DNA of 64,000 nucleotides, from assembly GCA_023014335.1 (NCBI GenBank), contig JAECYW010000005.1, forward strand, positions 2,480,001 through 2,544,000, given 5' to 3'. A program made the translations under genes and the position numbers. This document shows, piece after piece, positions 13,457-26,043 of the stretch; position 1 is the first letter of the stretch; the number at the start of each line of letters is the position of its first letter. The notes under the pieces were generated by a model. It ran no database searches. It saw only the letters and a list, made by a program, of their open reading frames with translations, and was not told where the DNA came from. The DNA comes from Galerina marginata. Lineage: Eukaryota; Basidiomycota; Agaricomycetes; Agaricales; Galerinaceae.

Positions 13457-16400
13457 GCTGAGAGATACGATGGGGAAATATCGAGTGCAGTGAATCTTGC
13501 GGCTTGTTGTATTCGAAAGCCAGAGAGCGACTTATATAGAGGAAAGCCCGACGACAGACTAAACATATTTGCCCTAAGTTAGTTTTCACGGCCAAGACTG
13601 ACAGGTAACGTAAAAATACCATGGGAAGGCAACGCGGCTGCTAACATAAGCCTCTTCCATGCGAAAGGCCACTGTCTGTCAAGAATATATGTAAATGCTG
13701 AAATATGACAACGGAGGCCGTAAGTTTCCTTAGACGCTGGTTTTGATGTCAATTATTGTTGCGCCTTTTGATTCTAGTGTCGCGTATTTAGCGCAACACG
13801 ACGATATTACACGGCAATCACCTGCGAACAGTGGGAGGACTGTCCAGATCAGAGAGAACACAGAATGAGACATCGATGCATGTGGCTGAATACCAGAAAT
13901 TTGGCTTTCTGTGTAGCTGCCTTTCTTCGACACCGAGTCAGCCGCAACCGAAAATCATGGCACCTAGTTGGACGTTACTAGACATCAAGTAACGTTTACC
14001 AAATGTCACTGAATTTCGACGGGTCTCAAGCAGTCCCAAGTAGAGCGAAACATTGTGGGTTGTGGTGTGGCGTACATTGGCCGGGTAGTTAGTCTCTCTT
14101 AGCCAGACTGCAATACGATGACAGTTGGACCAGGAAACCTGTCTAGCAGCGCAAAATTTAAATCGACGCAAGCATTCAACTTCAGAATCAGAGTAGGCGT
14201 GTTTTCCGGATTTCCCGCTGTGATCCTCGTGTCAAGGAAACATACGAACCGTCTACATGGCGAGACCTAATAGACGGCAAGAAGACGATCTCAGGCATGT
14301 TATACGAAACTTCAAGTGATTGATTCCACTGAACCAAAGTAACGGAAGGAGACTAGTAAAGCACCTGTCGGGAAGCCGTCAACAAAGTGGTCAACGCTAA
14401 AGGAAAACAGACGATGTAATGTAAAAATGCGTCCACTCGGCTCGTAGGGCATTGCGAATAAGTCAAAAAAATGTCACCGGCATCTGCGTCAGGTACATCA
14501 GCAACAAAAGATCCAAGAAGCCCCAGTGCGCAGCCTTTGGTGGGCAGTATATGTGCCACGACAGAAAGAGTGGCTTGAATGCTTCCCGATACAGATAAGT
14601 TGATCTTGGCAAACCGAGGAAGAGTGATTGGTGGATACGTGTCCGCCCCCAATTTCTCGAGCAAGACATGTTGTTAAGAGCCTAAGCGCCGAGGAGCTTT
14701 GTACCATGAACTTTTAAATGTATAATTAAATAACGAAGATCGGGTAGCCCAAGTGCGTTTCCAGTTCAATCCCATAATATCTGTGGAAGGCGTGCGCAAA
14801 GACGATGCGTAGTCGGCCAAAAGGACGGACCGAGAATGCGAACAAACTAAGTGATGGCATGAGAAACCGAAGACTTCGAGGGTGGGCTCCGGGAGTTGGA
14901 ACATATTCCGCCACTTATCCCGGTCTGAAACCCTAGACTCCGTATCCTGGCCCACTGCTCGCTCAATATCAATGGAGAAAGTCTTCGGCCACAGAAAGCG
15001 AAAGATTGTCGTTGATATAAAGCACGGCAGTACCGATCCCTTGAGCGTCTTCCTTTCTTTACTCCTCTGTACTGTCCGATAGCGAGTTGAAGTTGAGAAC
15101 ACTAGCCCACAAAGACGGCGATCGAATAGCCACGTTCCTTCCATTGGAGCACAATTGAGACGTGTATCGAGGAGTAAAAAGGGTAGGTATCGATGGTTCT
15201 GTTTCTTGGTCCATGTCCGCGTTTAGACAGAAGACATCGAAGATGGTAAATTAGCAAGTCTCAGGTCAATTCCTGGCTGCTTTTGGAAAGACTCAGTGAC
15301 GGTCATAGCTGACATGTTCCACGCAGTAACAGAGATCGGGGGCGTATATTGCAAATGCCAGCTATGCTAGTAGGCGAGGAGGAACTTGAAAGTCTTGAAG
15401 AGAGAACTTTTCAGCGAGATTTGCGGAAGCTGAGGTCAAGCTGAGGCAAAGCTGAGGTCGAAAATTACATAAATCGGGTATCGTTGGCCGGTGTATGGCC
15501 GGGCCAATATCTATATATAGTGCCGGCGCCGAAAGGACTCGGACCTCGGGTATTGGTTTATGTGTGCCAACAGAATAAAATGAGCGTCCAGTCCATCAAG
15601 GACGAATATTGTGATCTTTCTGAGGTGCGGAGGAGCAACCATTGGAAGTGGTGATTGACTGATTTAGATTGGGATCGAGACCGTCGATGTCAAGCTCGTG
15701 AGGAGGCGTCCGATTAAGGCCATCATGAGGAGGTCTGGAAGGGAGGTGATGGAATTGCAGCACAAGTACACGAAGATTTGAGACTGAAAAGGGTAGATAG
15801 TTTTACTGTAATATGGGCCACAGATAATGTGTGTAGAACTGGTGCAGTGTTGGAAATAGATTGAACTCTGCGGAAGCGAGGAATGCTGGTCTCTTCAAGA
15901 CTCTTGGACCATGACAGACTGAAGGACCGGAGGGAGGGTGCGGGTCGTTCAAATACGCCACATATCTTCCTGAATTGGCGGGAAGCTGCCGAACCGGAAG
16001 CTTAAGATTTGCACCCTGTTCCCAAGGGGGTTCCGAAAAAAAAAAAAAAGACCTGGGGTCGATATTTTTCGAAAGCCAACTTTCGGTGGACTAACTAACT
16101 TACATAATCAGGAACACTGCCAAATATAGTAATATTACATCATTTTCGGTCACTTCCGTGCATCAGTTCCGACTTCGGTGCTTGTTAGTCTCCCGGAGCC
16201 TCCCTCTAGCGCTCTGCAACGTATAAAAATGAATGTAAGACTTTGAAAGTAGCCATCAATAGCTTATTATACAGTTTTTAGGTTAGTAACATCATGCTAA
16301 CAATTTTGGGCCAGCATGTAGCATGTGTGCAACATCGCAGCATTTTCTGCTGTTTTCGGGCTGTAAATGAACAAATTTATGCTTCATCCCAAGTTCTGAC

Positions 16401-16747
16401 TGTATTACAAAATTTGAACAGTATTTAGCTGCCATTATAGAGCTAAAATCAAGTTTTGGGGGCAGTTTACCGGGGGGGTCCAACTTTTTTTTTAGCCTCC
16501 GGCGGCTGGACTAACTAACCGGGTACCGGTCCGGCATTTTGATCCCGGCACCCCCTTGCCTGTTCCAATGTTCATTGAGGATTCGTTCGAGAAAGCCCTC
16601 GAATCTTTGATTCGCATGTTCTTGAACTTGAATATGAAGCAGAGCTGTTCCCGTCCTACAGACTCGCCATTCCCCGCCGTTCTGTGACTACCCCGGAGAA
16701 CTGAAGATATAGAACTTGTTGTTGTTGTGCATGGCAGCAAAGTAACT
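13457..16747. other. Gene-poor stretch with decayed repeat material
   Basis: About 3.3 kb left of the transposon with no gene I can support. Minus-strand frames at 13730-13933, 14353-14664 and 14674-15144 contain hydrophobic patches but no known motif. Around 15420-15460 the motif GCTGAGGTCAA recurs three times with variation. A run of A lies near 16037-16049, and GGACTAACTAAC occurs twice in direct orientation (about 16090 and 16508), about 420 bases apart. This looks like old mobile-element residue. Confidence 0.45.
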
Positions 16748-16760
16748 CACTGCGTTTTCT
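16748..16760 (+). repeat. Left terminal inverted repeat of the CACTA element
   Basis: CACTGCGTTTTCT, preceded by the target duplication ACT. It is exactly matched by the inverted sequence at the right end. Confidence 0.85.
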
Positions 16761-17570
16761 CAAAATTATCTACCCCAGGATATTGGCCTGTATTTAGCAC
16801 TTTCCCAAGATATCCCGGGCTATAGATCTTTCGTGTATCTAGCCCTAAACATGTTCAACATTGTTGCATGCTCCCCACTTGTCCATGGCAGAGATGCCTC
16901 GAAAATCCCTAATTATCTACGGCTTCTTACTTTAAATATTCCTGTGTAGCCATGTAGTGTTTTTACAATATCCCACATGAGATAAATAGGATTACACATA
17001 TGTCTTCAGGTCCACCAACCTGGAAATTCAGGATATCCAGGGCCTTACTATTTAGCGTCCTAGTTACTGACTTGTGGATAATCAGGATATCCTGACAATC
17101 CACATGGTACAAATCAGGATTCTAGAATTATCCTTGACGGACAATATAGGGAAAATTCGGACGAACAATCCGTAAAAGGGGCAATCGCGGTTGGTATGAT
17201 GTCATGAGAAATCCAAAAATAGAATATCTATTTCGAAAGCTCCTCGTCGGTCCTCGCGTTTTTGGTCTGGCCAGTACACATAGGTGATCAGATAGTACAA
17301 AAAACAGTCAGGAAATATGCAAGGAAGGATATATCAACATAATACTAGACCAAGAGTCCATCCTTCTACCGATTTTCTCCATTTTCGATCCCTTGTTTGC
17401 GTGATTTCGAAACCATGTGCCCTTCCAAGCCGACGAACAGCATGGAATGCAGTAGAATATTAGCCCAACCTCTATCAAGAACCGGGAATCAGAGAGAGAA
17501 AAAAAAACAACATGGACACTCACCGGTGAACGCACCGGCAATATCTGCCTCAAAAATTATAAAGGCATCA

Positions 17571-19991
17571 ATGTTGATGACCTTCGTCGTACCACCTATG
17601 TCCTCCACCGACAGTCGCTGGGATTACTTCCAGCCAGGAAACAACAATGCGCTCGCTGGTACCCATTCCGAAATTGAACAGGTTGGTTTCTTGCAGAGAT
17701 TCGCAAAGGTGCTGACATGCTGACATATTAAACCTTCCACTAGACAGGTGGCCATAGCACCGGTCTTCCCCTTTCTGGTTCGAATCAACCAACTACAGTG
17801 AGTGCGCCATATATTACAAGATAGGCAGCTGCTTACTCGACCATTCCTTATGTAGATAGCCGCCTCAGGCAATCCGAATGTCAGGCAAACAGCGGTTGAG
17901 GGTCATTCCGGGGCCTTTGCGGCGATGTCTTATAACAATAACATGTATGGGAACCTGCAAGCTGTATGTCAAGCAACGATTTGGAATCTTGATGGAAGCT
18001 CACTCTTGCTGCTTGATAGATGGGACAACAAGGAGACCACGAAAATACCCAGCTTCAAGTTCCTCTACCTGTACCGCTTTCTCAGCTGGTAAACCATCAA
18101 CTGGTAAGTGATTGTCGGGAGAAACACAGAGAAGCACATACTCATAACCTGCAACTTCAGATGGGACAATTACATATGAACATCGGCCATGGACAAAACA
18201 TCCAAGGAGACACACATTTGGAACTGCAACAAGTACGTTGATTATGTGACTAAAACTAAGGTTGCCTGTACTTACCAATCTTTAGAGGACAAACAATTTG
18301 AATGGCCATTCCAACGCTGGATTGATACCCGGGATCGAAGGATCGGTCAGTAGTCATTTTACGAGCAATGTTGATGCCTTTCCAATCTGCTTTGCAACGA
18401 CAGCTCTATTCTGCACAGCAGAACCAGCATTCGTCGCCAATGCAGCTTGGTCTCCAAAGTGCGGTCAATGCAGCGTACGGCAACTCAGCCGCTGTCTATG
18501 TTGATCCAGCTCGCGTACCGCAACTGAGTGTCCCAATGGGTAACACCAACTTGATGACCTCTGTACGTTGGATACAATAGTCTTGATTAGGTACAGGCAC
18601 TGATGATTTGCGAAGGTACATACCGGTTCCAGTCATGCGAATGTGCCTATATTGGCAAGTCCACTTCAAGGCATTCAAAACACGTTAGAACGACTCGAAA
18701 ACAGCATACGTCAACAACAACAGCAAATCGAGGAGCTGAGGGACGAAAATGGGCGTCTGCGTGAGCATGGTAAACTTGGCGAGACGACCAAAGAGCAGCC
18801 CAAAGAGCTTAAGGTAATGTTCTATAACACATTCTTCTGAGTTTAAACCAATATTAACAAAACAAATAGAAAGTCGTTCGGGCTGTCATGAATGACTTAC
18901 TTCATGATGAAAGGAAAACGGAAAGTGGAGGAAAAGAGAGGAGACGCCTTCCGCATCCACTCATGCCTGGAGCTGCTATCAATGTGGCCGCAGATGGGAC
19001 TCGTGTCTGGAACCCAGACTGGTCCCAAGGACCGACAGTTGGCCTTGTCAATCCGGCATACATCCAGGCAGTGGTTGACGGTGTGAAGCTGCGTGAAAAG
19101 GTACTCCGATTAGTCATTGTCCTTGAACAGCTGCTGACAAAGAATAGAAAACACCGACCTGCGGCATCCCTCACGAACAACTTGATAACAAGGTCTTGCG
19201 CGACGCAGCCCATACATACTTTACAAGCCTTCGTAGAAACTATGATGCGCAAAGTACTGCGAAAGGTGCCGAAAAAGCAAATCGCAAGAATGAGGCAAAT
19301 AAACATCGAGGAAGGAGGGTTGCAGTGAGTCTACGTTTTTTGATCTCCTTGCTGTTTGACTCACTATAAACAAAGAAAGCTGCGTTGCTGCGGTCTCAGG
19401 TCGAACTGTTTCGAGCACATTATGGAGTTGAGAACACTGTTGGTCTGCCGAATATCATCCTGACAGACTGGATGTCGTCTGAGCATTCGGATCCTGGAAA
19501 TGCCGCAATTAATGACTTCCGCAAGCATCGTGAACGACAGATCGGTCCAGGAAACCAGGGGTTCGAAGTCCGGAGGAAGACCTGGAGAAAAAAACAGGTA
19601 GGCGGCGAGTTTCTGACTGATGATATCCTGGGGTTAATTGAATCGCTCTTCGAAACAGATGGTCAGAATTTACGCACGACTAAAGAAATTCCAACGCGAT
19701 GCCACGATAACCGAGGCAGAGGGTGGAAATGCATCTACAAGCGGTGGTTCACGCATTCCACGCTTTCGGTGCATGGAACAAAATGTCGATGATAACCCCC
19801 CTAAAATTGCAGGAAAGTCCAGGTTACGGGCCTACAAATGGTGTATCAGTACTTCATGGCAAGATAAAACAGGCAACCGAGACTTGCCCATGGTCGACAA
19901 TCCCCCAAATTACACCATTTTCAATCTAGACATTCCTGACACTGACCTAGATACGGAGGACCTGGCTTACTTAGGAGATTACGAGGACTAG
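17571..19991 (+). CDS. Glutamine-rich coiled-coil protein carried inside the CACTA element
   Basis: Multi-exon plus-strand gene. The N-terminal exons read SSTDSRWDYFQPGNNN, then VRQTAVEGHSGAFAAMSY. A Gln-rich middle follows (SALQRQLYSAQQNQHSS), then a coiled coil near 18660-18810 (LERLENSIRQQQQQIEELRD). Next is a conserved block with RVWNPDWSQG and ENTVGLPNIILTDWMSSE, and an acidic tail ending DLAYLGDYED. Starts further upstream are possible; 17571 is the first ATG that stays in frame with the first convincing exon. No enzymatic domain is seen. I recall similar WxPDWS-containing proteins in other basidiomycete genomes, without a function. Its position within the TIRs and convergence with the transposase suggest it belongs to the element, perhaps as a DNA-binding or regulatory partner; that role is inference. 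Its stop overlaps the transposase stop. Confidence 0.65.
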
Positions 19992-22900
19992 TTCATAGAA
20001 TAACTCACAAGAGTATATATTGTTACTAGAAAAAGAAAGTGAGAATGGAGCAGTGAAATTTGTGACTGGCGTACCCGTTTCCTGAGAATGGTCACCCACA
20101 TCTCCCTATCGTGAATGATTGTGCTGCTCCGTATCGCATAGCATGTAATGTTTTCGAGAGGAATTAGTGGTGGAGGTCCGGTTTCACCTTCGACCAGGTA
20201 TCGATTTGATTCCCAAATTTGAACACTTGCTGCCGAGCTGGATATAAGAATCAGTCAAATCAACGACATGGGTAGTTAAAAGTCTTACAAGGCACTCCAG
20301 ATTGTATTTTCAATATTGTTGGCAACTGGAACAAACCATCGCATGTGACCAAAGCGGTGGAATCCAAGCGAAGGTTGATTAACAATGAATATATCAAGTA
20401 GCTCGCCAACCCAAAGATGAGTATTGGCTCCGTATGACACGGAAACAGCAACCAATGAGTCGGCGGCATGCATTGAGCGGTGGGATGCCATGTACCGATT
20501 TTGATCAATAACCACATAATCGAAGAACATGACCTGGTTCTGGAGTGGAATACTGGTCGGAGTATCCACAAGAGAGATGTTCGACTGGACACGATCAGGT
20601 CCTAATCGCATCACTAAATGTCTGAGCACACGAAAGTACAGGTCGGTAGGCATGGGTGAAGTCTCAGATCGGTCACTGAGTTGGAATGCAATTCCACCTG
20701 TTGGGTTAAATCAAATTAATGCCCGACTTGTGACAAATTGGCACCAACCTGTTTCTTGCGCCTCATCCAACTCGTTTGCGAGTGCTTGGACAGTGCCTCT
20801 GTCATCTGCCGAAGCTTTGTACATGGCCGCTGCCACACTCTGAAGGTTTACATCAGTTGACTGTGCCGCTTGAGCCAACTGGACATTCAATGAGTTTTGG
20901 CTGCCTTGTGCATGTAAGAAAGAACATACAAGACGAGACTCCTGAACTGTGCGATGAAACTCGCGGAAGAAAGATGTTTCCAATTCGCCGCCCGAATGAT
21001 TGCTTGTTTTATAACTTTTCAGCACCTTGTTCAGTCGTTCAAATAGGAACGTCCAGAATTCATGCAAGGGACCATAATCGCGGACAGAGTCGGGTGTGTG
21101 AATAGCATAGTGGTGGTTGGGACGAATGACTGACGGGCCATATAGCTGCAATTTGTAAGTCCTAGTTCTGAAAAAAAAACACCAATAAAGCATACCTGCA
21201 CAAGCTCCTGACAGTATTCTCGCAGAAGTTTGTCAGCACGTTGAAGATCAGTTTCGCGGATTGTGCGGGAAACTAGGATCTGAATGGCAAGACACAGCTT
21301 CAGGAAATTGCCTGGGTCATCTTGATGGAGGTTGGAAGGTGTGACTGCATCACGCGCTTCGTCTTCAGGCGTGATTTCGGTGGTTTTGCGGCGACGTTTA
21401 GTTTTATGCTTGGATTTTGAAGCCTGTGTATTGAAATCCTCGTCTTCGCTATCCTCGAGGGCCCCCGCGTCCAAGGCGCCATCGTCAGGCTCTTCGAGCA
21501 TGGCCTGGTACTCAGCTGTCAGTTGATCTCATATTTTTATTGATTACCAACTAACCTCGGCGCGGGCTGTTCTTTTGCGAACACGAGTGGGTCGAACAAT
21601 CGGGTCAACTTGGGGACGAGAGGCGGCAGCCTGTCGGGCAGCAGCAGCAGCAGCACGTTTTTCAGCCCGGGCAGATGCAATATTAGTGATCCGAAGTTCA
21701 AGAGATGTGTTTCCAGGCAGGTAATCGGCCCAGATCTGGGGAATCTGAGATGGGGTGTTAGATGGTGCATCCATCTGAAGTAGCACAATAAATATTACCG
21801 CCAGTGGAGCTACAACTGTAACAAATACGAGCCATTGATCTGCTGTCAAAGAACCGCCAGCGGGCTCGCCAATTAGACTCGGCAATCGTCCGAGCTTTGC
21901 GGGTAAACGAAGCTATATGAATTTGTAAGAAACATCAAATCACATCAAATATGACCAGACTTCGAAACTCACATCGGCCAAAATAGCATGGAGCCGACGT
22001 AGCTCTTTTGTCTTGCGTAAGACGTTGAGCTGAACCCATATGTGATAAAAATGAGTTTTGACGAGGCCTAACCAAATTGTAAGAATAGGAAAAATAGAAA
22101 GGGAAGAGAATGAGTTACCGAGAAAGAGATTATGCATTGGATCAATGACTATCATGCGACACATGTCGAAATAAGGTAGACGACAGAGCTCAGACCACCG
22201 AGTAGCATGCTGCTTAACAAACTCGGCGCGGCTTGCATTAGTCGTGCATTTCAAATACTCTTCATGTAGCCGACGTTGTTCGCTATTTGTACGTGCACGG
22301 AAGCCTGGAGAAGTGTCAAATGAGAGGGCACAACTAATATGAAATGGATAGCACGTACCATTCTCTTTGAAGGACTCTGGGGATGCCTTTTCATTCTGAC
22401 TGACCCAGCATTTGGTGCAAAAATAAGTGTGCTTATGGGAACCAAAGCCTCCAAGCTTATGAGCAGCCGGTTTATCACAAACAACGGCCACAAGGGCAAC
22501 TCTGACAAGACGGCCTTTTGGATACTTGGGCGTGACAATAACAACACCATCTTTCCAGAGCCGGAGGAGTTCATTGATCAGAATCCGCATATAAAAATGA
22601 ACTTGTTCGGTATCTGCTTCAGTCGGACCCGGCATGATGCCAGCCAATAAGAGGTTCGCAGTTCGGTATCTGTAACACCAACTTCAGATCAAAATGATCC
22701 AACAACAAGACTTTACATACCGGAGGTGTGGTGGCAAGTTAATGACACTGTACGACATGGGGCATGATGTATGAGATGGCGCAATCTGGCTTCGGAGATA
22801 CGAGAACCTAGAACAGTATTTAAGACCAGTGAGAACTGACAGATTTAAAGCGCTGACATACCAATCAACTCCTAGAGAAACACCAATACGCAATTCACCT

Positions 22901-24200
22901 GCAGCCACAGCTTCCTCACTGGGATAAAAGAATAATCCACCGTCACTCGCAGGCAACTCTCGACAGACTTTGCCATCAAAGATGTTGCAGTAGACTCCGT
23001 TAACTGGCCGTTTGCTTTTGTCAAGAGACCGCTCAATCTCATCTTCAACCCCTGGTACAGAGAGTAAAGTTGTAAGCTGCTCTTCAAGAGATTTGTAAGG
23101 AAATTGCAGGAGAGGCTTTGCTTTTTCACGAGAAGTTCTGCCTCGTAGACGTTCGGAAGTTGTGGGCGCCGTGTTGTATATGGGTTTGGAACAGCAAAGT
23201 GCATCGTAAGTTGTAGTAGGTGGGAAGACCCTCTGACATGTTGGACAGACTGGGCAGATTTGGAACACAGGGTCGGCGTTGAGGGCAGTCATAGCTGACG
23301 GAAGAGTAGTGTACATCGGCGGTTCAATGACAACCCCAGAAGTCCGCAGGATTATGCCTATGCAGATCAAAACCGCATTACATGCGCGAAATGGGAGATG
23401 GCACTGCGCATGAAGCCAAAACACCAGAAGATAGATGTAATAAACCACCGAGTTTTGATGGACATCAATGGGTGTTGGAAGCGCGGTGCTGCGAGAACTG
23501 GCAGGTTGATACTGAAAGGGATCTTCTGATGGTTCTGGTTGTGGCTGGGCTCGTTGAGGACCTAGCGATTCACAGGCCTATAAACATACTCACGAACGTT
23601 AGTTGGGTGATAAATACGAACTGAGAAGCAAAAAACTTGCCCGCAAAGCTGCCCTGTCCACTTCCTGATTAACAATTACGGTGTCGTCCTCCGCAGGCAA
23701 ATCCTCATCATCCATATCAGAATCATCACGCGAAATCGGGATAAATTCTTCTCCAGAATTCAGAATGGCGTTGATATGCTGAAGTCCCCGAATTTCGGCA
23801 AGCTCTCGGGGGTTCGAAATTGAAGTGCTGGTAGCAACTGGAGAGTCGGATTGATTTGTGGTTTGGGAGGATACATGGGATGATTCTGATATATCGAAAT
23901 CGGGGATCATAGGCAGCTCATTGAGCACCGGCGCAGCGAAATCTTCATTTGTAGACGAAAGAGGTCCGCTGGGTATATCTTGATGTTTGCTGTATAGAAC
24001 ATTTGACGAAGGAGGTCGTAGAGTGCTCTGGCGGCGGCGATCTCTGTCCAAATGTTGTTGACGCTCCCTGGGTGTAACAGCTCTGCCTGAGCATCGAGCG
24101 CACTCGCAAGGAATACGGCGGGTTGTCTCCTGAACAGTTTGCATGAATACCTCAATAATCAAACGCAGAATTGAGTTAGACGTACCGATCTTGGAGGCAT
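19988..24200 (-). CDS. Tnp2/Plavaka-type transposase
   Basis: The first exon is MPPRS at 24200. The second begins ETTRRIPCECARCSGRAV, a small Cys/His zinc-binding N-terminus. An acidic linker follows, then the catalytic part with KHTYFCTKCW (a Cys pair) and MIVIDPMHNLFLG near 22120-22150, a hallmark of basidiomycete Tnp2-like transposases. Further on are NHHYAIHTPDSVRDYGP and the block NHSGGELETSFFREFHRT near 20940-21000. The C-terminal exons give a WESNRYLVEGE block and IIHDREMWVTIL before the stop at 19988. The order matches full-length Plavaka/CACTA transposases, and I found no in-frame stop that introns do not remove, so it may be functional. The protein should bind the element ends and catalyse DNA cut-and-paste in the nucleus. 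Confidence 0.8.
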
Positions 24201-24769
24201 GGTGAAGGGTAAAGGGGTGGGTCGGGTAGAAAGGTCGAACACTTCAACTTAGGACCCTCTGGTCGCTTACACGTGCGCGTGAACGACCAAGGTCCAGTTG
24301 ATTTTCCAATTATCCTGGCCATGGATAATTAGATCACGGCGGCCATTCGGAAGTCTGTGTGATCAAGTCATATCAGCTTGTTGACGTCAAGGAAACAACG
24401 GGTCTCTCACTTGCAGAGCATGAGACATATCCAAGGCCGGTCAAATCATCTACGACGGAACATGGTGAAGTTGAGCCACCGTTTGGAAGGGAAGAACTCA
24501 GGATATGGCTGTTGCATGGCCTATATTCAGGTGGGTGTCCACAAACTGAGTTGTATCGAAGATTTAGATGCTAAAATCACCATGAATTGAAGATATAAAG
24601 GAGAGGGAAACACGAGGAGATGTGAGAGGTTTTGACGGTTTCGCCTTTCCCACACCTGTCTCGAAGAAGGTAAACGATGAAAACCTTGCAAAACAACAGA
24701 GAAACAGTAAAAAAATAAATTTCGGTAGACTCTACACCCGCATCTATGTATATAGCTAAGTATTACTAC

Positions 24770-25651
24770 CTACAAAGATCGCCTTCTATGGAGACTAGGC
24801 GATATGTTGAGGCGACGGCGTTGGGCTTGGCTTTCCTCATGTGGGATGTCGGATGCACGACGTTTGTTGGGACGGGCGTTGTACGGTTTGGTCTGACGAA
24901 TAAATGGGCGAGCCTTGATGTAGGCTACTGAGGTTTGACGCTGCAGAAATGGTTAGTCAAGATAGCGTGGAAAGGGATGCAAAAATGACTTGCCGAAACG
25001 CACTCGCACCACCGCCGGGTACGGGAGGCAACTTTCTCGTTGACTGGGTTATCAGCCAGCAAGGTCAATAACTTGACAAGAAATGGCCGTGGCTGCCAAA
25101 ACATCCGGCTAGTGCGCACACGATGTATCCAATTCGGGGCATCCGGGTCGTAGTGGTGACCAACGAACCTTGCGAGGACAACAGTTGGGCTGGTCCAGAA
25201 ATAAATCAAAAGACCACAGGAAGGGGGAAAAACAACGCGGATGCAAAGCGTATGCGTAGGAGGGGTATTTGCATTACCCTTTAACCAGATAGTGAGTACA
25301 GTTGCAGGTATAACTTAACTAAGACACACCTCTTTTATGTGTACCGACACAACACACTGCACGAAATGCCGGCCTGAAGGCATCCCATCATCTGCAATGT
25401 CTTCAGAGCAATGCATGGGTGGATCAAAGAGATATGCCGTATTGAGCCATCTATCGACTCTCGTATGGGATCCCTGTTTGAACTCGAGATCTTCGCGGTC
25501 GGCCTGGGGGTCGGTGACGCGGCGAAGGCGGCACAAAGGCGTTCTGGGGGCAAATTTGTTGCCACGGTGGATATATACCTTGTTGTATTCGTTCAGTAAG
25601 CTGCAGAACGAACTTAGAAGATGTAAAATGGACACTCACAAGGCCAGACAT
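24770..25651 (-). CDS. CACTA-element accessory protein of unknown function
   Basis: The exons between the transposase and the right TIR encode LNEYNKVYIHRGNKFAP, VDRWLNTAYLFDPP, then IYFWTSPTVVLARFVGHH and RVRTSRMFWQPRPFLVKL, and end with a basic tail (KPYNARPNKRRASDIPHEE). The same order is found in the gene at 45155-46093 (YYWQSPTVVIDQYIG, RTDYRFWQNRNLMLEM, HKPRASDLSAEDAQ), so this is a real protein family and not a chance frame. No catalytic motif is recognised. The basic C-terminus would suit a nuclear or nucleic-acid-binding role. The first-exon join is not resolved: the ATG at 25651 does not connect in frame by a clean splice, so the start is approximate. Confidence 0.6.
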
Positions 25652-26030
25652 GGTCTTTAAACGTAAGTGAACTTGAAACTTGAACTCTGAGTTGAAAGTA
25701 ACCACAGCAGGTTCCCTTTAAATATCTGGTGAGCCATGGATATTTAGGCTAGATAGGACAACCAGGGTGTCCAAGTTAGAAAGCGCAAGATATTTGAGCG
25801 AGCCGAAACATTACATGGTGAGATAGGTGAAGGATTTCGAGCAAAGATAAACTGCGATAGCCCAAAAAGCCATCTATGGATATTTAGGATTAGTCATGTT
25901 TCCCACATGTCCATCCCCCGTATATTCGACAAATCCTGACGACAGGATATTTGGTGCACACCGACATATTCACAGCTGGACACCTTGGAGAAAAGACTTA
26001 TCCTAATTATCTAGGGGGTGCATTGTTTGC

Positions 26031-26043
26031 AGAAAACGCAGTG
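26031..26043 (-). repeat. Right terminal inverted repeat of the CACTA element
   Basis: Inverted copy of CACTGCGTTTTCT, followed by the target duplication ACT at 26044-26046. Confidence 0.85.

Larger units (their letters stand above)
16748..26043. mobile_element. CACTA/Plavaka-type DNA transposon, 9,296 bp, delimited by TIRs and TSD
   Basis: Both ends carry the 13-base inverted repeat CACTGCGTTTTCT (16748-16760 and, inverted, 26031-26043), flanked by the 3-base direct duplication ACT (16745-16747 and 26044-26046). A CACT-type terminus with a 3-base duplication is the signature of the CACTA superfamily. Inside are a Tnp2-type transposase on the minus strand, a convergent plus-strand gene and an accessory minus-strand gene near the right end. 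Subterminal regions contain repeated GATAT-core motifs, about four per side. The TIR copies are identical over 13 bases and both duplications are intact, so the insertion may be fairly young. Confidence 0.85.

Noticed and set aside
14674..15144. 156-codon minus-strand frame in the gene-poor stretch
   Set aside because: Composition is unremarkable and no family motif or supporting exon was found.
20260..20592. Transposase ending near 20285
   Set aside because: A further exon after a short intron gives IIHDREMWVTIL, matching the expected C-terminus, so the gene was extended to 19988.
19988..24200. KDZ-type transposase
   Set aside because: The IDPMHNLFLG and SGGELETSFFREFHRT blocks fit Tnp2/Plavaka CACTA transposases, and the CACTG TIR with a 3-base duplication agrees.
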